From contig NZ_CAKKLJ010000002.1 of the NCBI RefSeq assembly GCF_918698005.1, positions 124,001 through 188,000 of the forward strand: a DNA stretch of 64,000 nucleotides, in the 5' to 3' direction. This DNA comes from Microbacterium sp. Bi121. GTDB taxonomy: Bacteria; Actinomycetota; Actinomycetes; Actinomycetales; Microbacteriaceae. Both the position numbers and the translations under genes were made by a program. Below, piece after piece: positions 17,612-25,673 of the stretch (position 1 is its first letter; each line of letters starts with the position of its first letter). Below the pieces are notes generated by a model, which was not told the origin of the DNA, did no database searches, and saw nothing but the letters and a program-made list of their open reading frames with translations.

Positions 17612-17768
17612 ATGCGCGTCGCCGCGCATCGTGCTGCCTCCCATCCGGACTAGTGAGATCTCTCTCACATCACCGTCGGTACCGGAATTCCACCGGATCG
17701 GCACTTCGGAGATCCGAAGCGCTCGCGGACTGTCACCGCCGGTTCGGATTCACACCGACCCCGGAGCA
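17612..17768 (-). promoter_or_regulatory. FMN riboswitch (RFN element) with expression-platform hairpin
   Basis: The minus strand reads, from about 17768, GGGTCGGTGTGAATCCGAAC, then CGGCGGTGACAGTCCGCGAG, and ends in AGTCCGGATGGGAGGCAGC near 17634. These are the conserved joining strands of the six-helix RFN aptamer. A 7-bp stem ATGCGCG/CGCGCAT (17612-17618 with 17623-17629) follows. A -10-like TACACT (17785-17780) places the start just upstream. High FMN should shut off ribD-ribE-ribBA-ribH; whether by termination or start blocking cannot be told. Confidence 0.95.
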
Positions 17769-17827
17769 CGTTGATGCTCAGTGTACTCAACGCATGCACG
17801 CGCATTTCATTCCGGTGACGCACTCCG

Positions 17828-18691
17828 TCATTTCAGGAGGCGCGACAGCCGCCGATCGGCGAGGATCTTGCCGCCGGTCTGGCACGTCGGGCAGTACTCG
17901 AGCGAGCGGTCGGCGAAGAACACGCTGCGGACGGTGTCGCCGCAGACGGGGCACGCCTCGCCTCGGCGCGCATGCACCTGGAAGCCGGCGCGTTTGGTGT
18001 CCTTGAGGTCGGCAGGCGGCTTGCCGGATGCGGCGGTCACGGCATCCTTCAACGTCGTCTGCATCGCCTCGTACAGGCCGTCGATCTCGTCGGCGTCGAG
18101 CTTTCCGCTGATCGCATAGGGAGACATCTTCGCGGTGTGCAGGATCTCATCGCTGTATGCGTTGCCGATCCCCGCGATGACGGACTGATCGCGCAGCAGG
18201 CCCTTGATCTGCATCCGCCTGCCCTCCAGGAGACCCGCGAAGGCGTCGCGGGTGAACGCATCGCTGAGCGGCTCCGGACCGAGGCGCGCGATGCCGGGCA
18301 CGTCCTGCGGATCGCGCACGACGTACACCGCGAGGGACTTCTTCGTGCCGGCCTCCGTGAGGTCGAATCCTCCGTCGTCGTCGAGTGCGACGCGGAGTGC
18401 GATCGGCGACTTGCCCGGCTTGATCAGCGTCGTCGGCAGCAGCTCGTACCAGCGCAGCCAACCGGCCTTCGCCAGATGGAAGGCGAGGTGCAGCTCGGCG
18501 CCGCACGAGAGCACCACGAACTTGCCGTGCCTGCTTGCGGCCGTGATCGTCGCACCGTGCAGGGCGGTGTTCGGTGGATCGTAGGTCTTCAGCGCTGCGA
18601 TCTCGCCGACGCTCGTGCGCGTGATCGCGTGCCCGACCGTGCGCTCGCCGAGGAAGTCGACGAGGCCCTGGACCTCAGGCATCTCCGGCAT
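17828..18691 (-). CDS. Fpg/Nei-family DNA glycosylase / AP lyase
   Basis: A 287-aa base-excision repair enzyme. The N-terminus MPEMPEVQG gives the catalytic Pro2 and Glu3 of the family after Met removal; a second in-frame ATG at 18682 would give MPEVQG and satisfy the same rule, so the exact start is open. The helix-two-turn-helix has GIGNAYSDEIL, and the C-terminal zinc finger has CPVC...CPTC with 16 residues between pairs. Actinobacteria carry several Fpg/Nei paralogues, so substrate (8-oxoG, oxidised pyrimidines) is uncertain. CAGGAT lies 6 nt before ATG 18691, supporting that start and a leaderless mRNA. Confidence 0.9.
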   Translation of the reverse strand: MPEMPEVQGLVDFLGERTVGHAITRTSVGEIAALKTYDPPNTALHGATITAASRHGKFVVLSCGAELHLAFHLAKAGWLRWYELLPTTLIKPGKSPIALRVALDDDGGFDLTEAGTKKSLAVYVVRDPQDVPGIARLGPEPLSDAFTRDAFAGLLEGRRMQIKGLLRDQSVIAGIGNAYSDEILHTAKMSPYAISGKLDADEIDGLYEAMQTTLKDAVTAASGKPPADLKDTKRAGFQVHARRGEACPVCGDTVRSVFFADRSLEYCPTCQTGGKILADRRLSRLLK

Positions 18692-18697
18692 GCGCCC

Positions 18698-18703
18698 ATC
18701 CTG
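18698..18703 (-). promoter_or_regulatory. Candidate -10 box, leaderless promoter of the Fpg/Nei gene
   Basis: CAGGAT on the minus strand, 6 nt before ATG 18691. Confidence 0.35.
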
Positions 18704-18737
18704 CCATCCGGGTGGGACGTTCGGGAGGGTATGTGCG

Positions 18738-19295
18738 TCAGGCGAGCGCGACCGGCCAGGCGACCGGCATCCGGTCGTCGGATGCCAGGAGGCCGGCCAC
18801 CCACCCGTCGTCGCGGTGCGCACCGTGCATGAACGCCTGGCGCATGGTGCCCTCGTAGCGGAAGCCCAGGCTTCGCGCGAGCCGGGCGGACGGGACATTG
18901 CCGGCGACGGCGCGCCAGCTCAGCCGCACGAGGCCCAGTGCGCCGAACCCCCACTCGGTGACGGCGAGTGCCGCTTCTCCGAGGAGGCCGCGGCCACGGT
19001 GCTCCGCCACACCCCAGTAACCGATCTCCGCCGCACCCTGATCGATGTGATGGAGACCGACGGCGCCGACCAGCACATCCTGCTCGTAGATCGTCCAGAC
19101 CGTCTGCGACGCATCCTCCCACCACTCGGCGACGAGCCGAACGAAGTCCTCGGCGTCCGTGCGTGCGTAAGGGCTCGGCACGGACGTGAAGCGCTGGATG
19201 GCCGGATCCTGGCAGGCGGCGGTGATCGCATCGATGTCGTCAGCGGTCGGTGCGCGGAGGACGAGGCGTTCGGTGCGCAGCGTGACGGGTTCCAT
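18738..19295 (-). CDS. GNAT family N-acetyltransferase (RimJ/RimL-like)
   Basis: A 185-aa acetyltransferase beginning LRTERLVLRAPTADDIDAI, the typical start of the RimJ/RimL subgroup that acetylates protein N-termini or small molecules. The acetyl-CoA pyrophosphate loop is EHRGRGLLGEA, followed by the helix that supports it, and NVPSARLARSLGFRYEG near the end is the standard terminal motif. The substrate is unknown. The ATG has TAGCCT 6 nt upstream, and the gene is divergent from mfd, whose own -10 box is also 6 nt from its start. Confidence 0.85.
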   Translation of the reverse strand: MEPVTLRTERLVLRAPTADDIDAITAACQDPAIQRFTSVPSPYARTDAEDFVRLVAEWWEDASQTVWTIYEQDVLVGAVGLHHIDQGAAEIGYWGVAEHRGRGLLGEAALAVTEWGFGALGLVRLSWRAVAGNVPSARLARSLGFRYEGTMRQAFMHGAHRDDGWVAGLLASDDRMPVAWPVALA

Positions 19296-19301
19296 CCGGA
19301 C

Positions 19302-19307
19302 AGGCTA
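19302..19307 (-). promoter_or_regulatory. -10 box, leaderless promoter of the GNAT gene
   Basis: TAGCCT on the minus strand, 6 nt before ATG 19295. Confidence 0.5.
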
Positions 19308-19376
19308 GTGGCTGTTCGCGATACCGATGCGATGCGCTGAGCCTGCCGAGCCTGCCGCAATGTCCGATGCCGCGTC

Positions 19377-19382
19377 TAAGCT
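19377..19382 (+). promoter_or_regulatory. -10 box, leaderless promoter of mfd
   Basis: TAAGCT, then 6 nt, then GTG 19389. No ribosome site precedes the GTG. Confidence 0.5.
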
Positions 19383-19388
19383 TGCCTG

Positions 19389-22300
19389 GTGACTGTTCCG
19401 GGGATTCTGCGCGCCTTGGAAGAGGCGAACCTGTACCACGACGCCCTCGCCTGGGCGCAGACCGATGCCGACCTCGGGCTCGTCGACGGGCTCGACGCCC
19501 CGACGATCGCAGGGCTGCTCGAGAAGCGTGCGAGCTCGGGGCATCCGGCATCCCTCCTCGTCATCGCGCCGACCGGGCGTCGCGCCGAGTCGCTCGCCGC
19601 AGCGCTGGGCTCGTTCGTCCCGGATGCCGAGATCCTCAGCTTCCCGGCCTGGGAGACGCTGCCGCATGAGCGTCTGAGCCCCAGCGCTGACACGGTCGGA
19701 CGGCGCCTGGACACCCTGCGCCGCATCACGACCTGGGCGGGCGATCACCCGCTCATCGTCGTCGCCTCCGTGCGCGCGGCTCTGCAGCCCATCGCGTCCA
19801 ACCTCGGTGACACCGCACCGCTTTCGCTCGCGCTCGGCGCCCGCGGTCTCGATCTCGACGACACGATCGAGCAGCTGGTCGAACGGGCGTACACCCGAGT
19901 CGACATGGTGTCCCGTCGCGGCGAGTTCGCGGTCCGCGGCGGAATCCTCGACGTCTTTCCGCCGACGAGCGAGCACCCGTATCGCGTCGAGTTCTTCGGC
20001 GACGAGATCGACCAGATCCGCGCGTTCTCGGTCGCCGATCAGCGCTCGCTCCCCGGTGACGTCGACCTGGTCGAGCTCCCTGCGACCCGCGAGCTGCTGC
20101 TGACCGCGGACGTGCGCGACAAGGCCCGCTCGCTCGTCGCCGGGTTCCCCGCCATCGCAGGGATGCTGGAGAAGATGGCCGAAGGCATCCCCGTCGAGGG
20201 CATGGAGTCCCTGCTGCCCGCCGTCGCCGGCCCCCTGAAGTCGCTCGCCGAGTACTTCGCCCCTGGTACCGCCGTCGCGCTCGTCGACCCGGAGCGCGCG
20301 AGCACCCGTGCGCAGAGCCTCGGCGAGACGAACCGCGAGTTCCTGGATGCCGCGTGGAGCGCTGCGACGTCCGGAGCATCCGCCCCGATCGACTTGGGCG
20401 CGGGCGACTTCCTCAGCGTCGCGCGGTTGCGCGAGATCGTCCGTGCGCGCGACGGCGTGTGGTGGCGGTTCAGCCCGTTCGCCACCGACGACGCGGATGC
20501 CGCGAACATCGATGCCTCGATCATCCCGTCCTTCCACGGCAACGTCGACGGTGCGATCGAGTTCGTAGCCGCTCGCCTGGCCGATGGCTGGCGCGTCGTG
20601 GTCGTGGCATCCGGCGCAGGCCTCGTCGACCGCGCGCGCGACGTGCTCTCCGACCGCGGGCTCGCCGCGCGTCCCGTCGAGACGCTGACCGATGCTCCGG
20701 ATGCCGGTGTCGCGACTCTCGTGCTCGGATCCCTGGAATCCGGGTTCCAGGTGCCGGAGGCGAAACTCGCCGTCCTCACCGACAACGAGTTCTACGGCCG
20801 CACGATCGGCGGCGACCAGCGCGTCGTCAAGAAGCTCGCCTCCAGACGGCGCAATGTCGTCGACCCGCTGCAGCTGAAGAACGGCGACCACGTCGTGCAC
20901 GCGACGCACGGCATCGCGAAGTTCGTCGAGATGACGCAGCGCGAGGTCTCGACGGGTGGTCGCAACGCCACCAAGACCACCCGCGACTACCTCGTGCTCG
21001 AGTACGCACCGTCCAAGCGCGGCTACCCCGGGGACAAGCTGTACGTGCCGACCGACCAGCTCGACCTGCTCTCGAAGTACGTCGGCGGCGAGGCTCCGAC
21101 CCTGTCGAAGATGGGCGGCAGCGACTGGTCAGCAGCCAAAGGCAAGGCCCGCAAGGCCGTCCGCGACATCGCCGTCGAGCTCGTCAAGCTGTACTCGGCG
21201 CGCATGGCGGCCAAGGGGTACGCCTTCGCCCCGGACACGCCCTGGCAGCGGGAGCTCGAAGAGGCCTTCCCCTTCGCCGAGACACTCGACCAGCTGCAGA
21301 CGATCGATGAGATCAAGGCCGACATGGAGCGGGACATCCCGATGGACCGCTTGCTCTCGGGCGATGTCGGCTTCGGCAAGACCGAGGTCGCCGTGCGCGC
21401 TGCATTCAAGGCGATCCAGGACGGCAAGCAGGTCGCGATGCTCGTCCCGACCACACTGCTGGTCAAGCAGCACCTCGAGACGTTCACCGAGCGGTTCGCC
21501 GGGTTCCCCGTCAAGGTCAGGCCGCTCTCACGGTTCCAGACCGACAAAGAGGCGCGCCTCGCACTCGAGGGACTGCTCGACGGCTCGGTCGACATGGTCA
21601 TCGGCACCCACCGCATCCTCACCGATCAGGTGATGTTCAAGGACCTCGGGCTGCTGATCATCGACGAGGAGCAACGGTTCGGCGTCGAGCACAAGGACCG
21701 ACTGAAGAAGCTCAAGACCAACGTGGACATCCTCGCCATGAGTGCGACGCCGATTCCGAGGACGCTCGAGATGGCGGTCACCGGCATCCGCGAGATGTCG
21801 ACGCTTGCGACGCCACCGGAGGACCGGCACCCGATCCTCACGTTCGTCGGGCCGCGGAGCGACAAGCAGATCGCGGCCGCGATCAGGCGCGAGATCCTGC
21901 GCGAGGGTCAGGTGTTCTTCGTGCACAACCGGGTGCAGTCGATCCAGCGCGTCGCATCCGAGCTCGCTGAGCTCGTCCCGGAGGCGCGGATCGCCGTTGC
22001 GCACGGCCGGATGGGCGAGCACCAGCTCGAGCAGGTCGTCGACGACTTCTGGGAGCGCAAGTACGACGTGCTCGTGTCGACGACCATCATCGAGACCGGT
22101 CTCGACATCTCGAACGCGAACACGATCATCATCGACAAGGCCGACAAGTACGGTCTGTCGCAGCTGCACCAGCTTCGAGGGCGCGTCGGACGAGGACGCG
22201 AGCGCGCCTACGCGTACTTCCTCTACGACGACTCCAAGCCGCTGTCCGAGACGGCTGCGGATCGTCTGCAGACGATCGCGATCAACAACGACCTGGGCTC

Positions 22301-22916
22301 CGGCATGCAGGTCGCGCTGAAGGACCTCGAGCTGCGCGGCGCTGGCAACATGCTCGGCGGGGAGCAGGCCGGCCACATCGCCGGTGTCGGCTTCGACCTG
22401 TACCTGCGCATGATCGGCGAGGCCGTGGCGAACTTCCGCGGCGAGGACACGTCGAGTGACGTCGAGCTCCGGATGGAGATTCCGGTGGATGCTCGCATCC
22501 CCGAGACGTACATCGACAGCGAGCGGCTGCGGCTCGAGGCCTACCAGAAGCTGTCGGCCGCTGCCGTGCCGAGTGCGAAGGGCGATGCGATCGACCTCGT
22601 GGTCGAAGAGCTCACCGACCGGTACGGCACTCCTCCGGAAGAGGTCGAGGGACTCGTTTCCGTCGCGCGGCTGCGTCGTCGTGCCGCAGCCTCCGGCCTC
22701 ACGGATGTCGTGGTCATGGGCTCGAACCTGCGGGTGGCGCCCGCTCGCCTCGAGGACTCGATGAAGGTCCGCCTGCAGCGGCTCTACCCGAAGTCGAAGC
22801 TCGTCGCCGGGGGAGAGGCGCTGCTCGTTCCGGTCCCAGCGGACGTCGAGATCCTCGAGTGGGTTTCGCAGCTCATCGCCGCGATGTTCCCCGAGCCGGT
22901 CAAGACCGCGAACTGA
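19389..22916 (+). CDS. mfd: Transcription-repair coupling factor Mfd
   Basis: A 1175-aa ATP-driven translocase that removes RNA polymerase stalled at lesions and recruits UvrA. In order: UvrB-like region (about 40-350), RNA-polymerase-interacting domain (GDHVVHATHGIAKFVEM onward, about 495-570), RecG-like helicase motor with Walker A GDVGFGKTEVA and DEEQ Walker B, the TRG motif near GAGNMLGGEQAGHI, and the C-terminal UvrA-binding domain. Length matches the family. It starts with GTG and is probably leaderless. Monocistronic and convergent with the VOC gene 12 bp away. Confidence 0.97.
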   Translation: MTVPGILRALEEANLYHDALAWAQTDADLGLVDGLDAPTIAGLLEKRASSGHPASLLVIAPTGRRAESLAAALGSFVPDAEILSFPAWETLPHERLSPSADTVGRRLDTLRRITTWAGDHPLIVVASVRAALQPIASNLGDTAPLSLALGARGLDLDDTIEQLVERAYTRVDMVSRRGEFAVRGGILDVFPPTSEHPYRVEFFGDEIDQIRAFSVADQRSLPGDVDLVELPATRELLLTADVRDKARSLVAGFPAIAGMLEKMAEGIPVEGMESLLPAVAGPLKSLAEYFAPGTAVALVDPERASTRAQSLGETNREFLDAAWSAATSGASAPIDLGAGDFLSVARLREIVRARDGVWWRFSPFATDDADAANIDASIIPSFHGNVDGAIEFVAARLADGWRVVVVASGAGLVDRARDVLSDRGLAARPVETLTDAPDAGVATLVLGSLESGFQVPEAKLAVLTDNEFYGRTIGGDQRVVKKLASRRRNVVDPLQLKNGDHVVHATHGIAKFVEMTQREVSTGGRNATKTTRDYLVLEYAPSKRGYPGDKLYVPTDQLDLLSKYVGGEAPTLSKMGGSDWSAAKGKARKAVRDIAVELVKLYSARMAAKGYAFAPDTPWQRELEEAFPFAETLDQLQTIDEIKADMERDIPMDRLLSGDVGFGKTEVAVRAAFKAIQDGKQVAMLVPTTLLVKQHLETFTERFAGFPVKVRPLSRFQTDKEARLALEGLLDGSVDMVIGTHRILTDQVMFKDLGLLIIDEEQRFGVEHKDRLKKLKTNVDILAMSATPIPRTLEMAVTGIREMSTLATPPEDRHPILTFVGPRSDKQIAAAIRREILREGQVFFVHNRVQSIQRVASELAELVPEARIAVAHGRMGEHQLEQVVDDFWERKYDVLVSTTIIETGLDISNANTIIIDKADKYGLSQLHQLRGRVGRGRERAYAYFLYDDSKPLSETAADRLQTIAINNDLGSGMQVALKDLELRGAGNMLGGEQAGHIAGVGFDLYLRMIGEAVANFRGEDTSSDVELRMEIPVDARIPETYIDSERLRLEAYQKLSAAAVPSAKGDAIDLVVEELTDRYGTPPEEVEGLVSVARLRRRAAASGLTDVVVMGSNLRVAPARLEDSMKVRLQRLYPKSKLVAGGEALLVPVPADVEILEWVSQLIAAMFPEPVKTAN

Positions 22917-22928
22917 TCAGCGGCCGGA

Positions 22929-23282
22929 TCAGGCACCCAGATACAGCAGCGTGCCGTCCGGGTCTCGCACCTGCGCGACGCGTTCGCCCCAGGGCATGTC
23001 CTCGGGGTCCGCGACTGACGTCGCCCCGGCATCCACTGCCCGGGCGTGCGCGCTGTCGACGTCGTCGACGTACAGCCAGATCGCGACCGGATCGCCGGGG
23101 GAGACGCCTGGCTCGAGCCCGATTCCGATGCTCCCGCCCCCGACGGCGAGAGCGACGTACACGTCTGTTCCGTCCTGCTCGTAGTGGTAGTCGATGGATG
23201 CCGAGAACGCAGCCTCGTAGAACGCCACCAGTCGCGGCAAGTCGGTCGTGCGCAGGATCGGGAACAGCCGTGTCACCGTCAT
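22929..23282 (-). CDS. VOC-fold glyoxalase/bleomycin-resistance-like protein
   Basis: A 117-aa vicinal-oxygen-chelate protein with two beta-alpha-beta-beta-beta modules. The N-terminal LRTTDLPRLVAFYEAAFS and C-terminal MPWGERVAQVRDPDGTLLYL are typical of the family; the final DPDG is the most conserved turn. Metal ligands and substrate cannot be named. Start 23282 (MTVTRLFPIL) fits the family better than ATG 23312, and TACCGT lies 6 nt upstream of it. Confidence 0.8.
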   Translation of the reverse strand: MTVTRLFPILRTTDLPRLVAFYEAAFSASIDYHYEQDGTDVYVALAVGGGSIGIGLEPGVSPGDPVAIWLYVDDVDSAHARAVDAGATSVADPEDMPWGERVAQVRDPDGTLLYLGA

Positions 23283-23288
23283 GTCGTG

Positions 23289-23294
23289 ACGGTA
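23289..23294 (-). promoter_or_regulatory. -10 box, leaderless promoter of the VOC gene
   Basis: TACCGT on the minus strand, 6 nt before ATG 23282. Confidence 0.4.
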
Positions 23295-23344
23295 CGCCGC
23301 GGCGCGCGCCACGGCAATACTGTCACGCCTCGTGCCGGCATCCC

Positions 23345-23430
23345 GTGCACCGCTTCGGATCCGGCGCGCGGCGCGCCGGCACCGTGCCGGATGCCGCGGC
23401 GTGTCGCCGGTGTCGCCCGAAGTTGTGCAC
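23345..23430. repeat. Palindromic repeat family B, copy 1
   Basis: An 86-bp imperfect palindrome with ends GTGCACCGCTTCGGA and CCCGAAGTTGTGCAC and a GC-rich centre. The same ends recur at 30309-30393. It lies between the divergent VOC and beta-helix protein genes. The whole 179-bp gap holds only this element and the two promoters. Confidence 0.7.
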
Positions 23431-23449
23431 CGCAGTGAACTCGTCGGGC

Positions 23450-23455
23450 TAGTCT
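23450..23455 (+). promoter_or_regulatory. -10 box, leaderless promoter of the beta-helix protein gene
   Basis: TAGTCT, then 6 nt, then ATG 23462. Confidence 0.5.
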
Positions 23456-23461
23456 GGCGGC

Positions 23462-24058
23462 ATGTTGTACGAGCACCTCGGGGCTCGGCCCCGCATCGAT
23501 GACACCGCCGTCGTCGCGCCGACCGCTGTGATCTCCGGCGACGTCGAGATCGGCGCCAACTGCCAGGTGCTGCACGGTGCCGTGATCACCGCCGAGGGCG
23601 GACCGATCACGCTCGGCGAGCACGTGATCGTGATGGAGAACGCACTCATCAGGGCCACGGCTGCCAACGCGGTGCACATCGGCGATCACACGCTCGTCGG
23701 CACGCTCGCGAGCGTCGCCGGAGCGACCGTCGGCGAGGAGGTGTTCTTCGCCTCAGGCGCCCGGATCTTCAACGGCGCGATCGTCGGGTCGCGCTGCGAG
23801 ATCAGGGTCAACGCGATCGTGACCCGTCGTGCCGTGCTGCCCGAGGGCACCGTCGTCCCGATCGGATGGGTGGCCGCCGGCGACCCGGTGCAGCTGTTCT
23901 CACCCGACCGCGCCGACGATATCGCCGCAGCTCAGCCCGACCTGGACTTTCCAGGGCACGTGTTCGGAGTCGACCGCGACACCCCTGATCTCATGGTGCA
24001 GCTCACAGAGCGCTACGGCTCGTCCCTCGCGCGGCACGCCGACGACCACGCGGTGTAG
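23462..24058 (+). CDS. Left-handed beta-helix (hexapeptide repeat) protein, gamma-carbonic-anhydrase-like
   Basis: A 198-aa protein made of LbH hexapeptide repeats (residues about 15-135), with turns such as AVVAPTAVISGDVEIGANC and a C-terminal helix-rich tail. The fold and the spacing of His residues (CQVLHGAV, VHIGDHTLVG) place it with YrdA/PaaY-type gamma-carbonic anhydrase homologues. Many of these bind zinc, but activity is often absent, and an acyl/acetyltransferase role is possible. It has a leaderless-type promoter and ends at a strong hairpin facing gdhA. Confidence 0.78.
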   Translation: MLYEHLGARPRIDDTAVVAPTAVISGDVEIGANCQVLHGAVITAEGGPITLGEHVIVMENALIRATAANAVHIGDHTLVGTLASVAGATVGEEVFFASGARIFNGAIVGSRCEIRVNAIVTRRAVLPEGTVVPIGWVAAGDPVQLFSPDRADDIAAAQPDLDFPGHVFGVDRDTPDLMVQLTERYGSSLARHADDHAV

Positions 24059-24114
24059 CGGCTTCGACTCGCCATCGGCTCGCTCAGCCAGTTCCGTCTT
24101 CGGAGCTGCGCGCC

Positions 24115-24159
24115 TTCGCTCAACGACCCGCAACTGTTCTGCGCGGGTCGTTGAGCGAG
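24115..24159. terminator. Hairpin built from inverted copies of repeat family D, between YrdA-like gene and gdhA
   Basis: CGCTCAACGACCCGC (24117-24131) and GCGGGTCGTTGAGCG (24143-24157) are perfect inverted copies with an 11-nt loop. It is the obvious bidirectional terminator of two convergent genes. The right arm continues into an AGCGAGCGAAGCGAGAC tail. Confidence 0.75.
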
Positions 24160-24186
24160 CGAAGCGAGACGAAACGCCGAACCGAC

Positions 24187-25636
<1,450 letters not shown>

Positions 25637-25673
25637 TTTACCCCGGGGTTTTCCGTGTGAGGAACGGGCGGGA

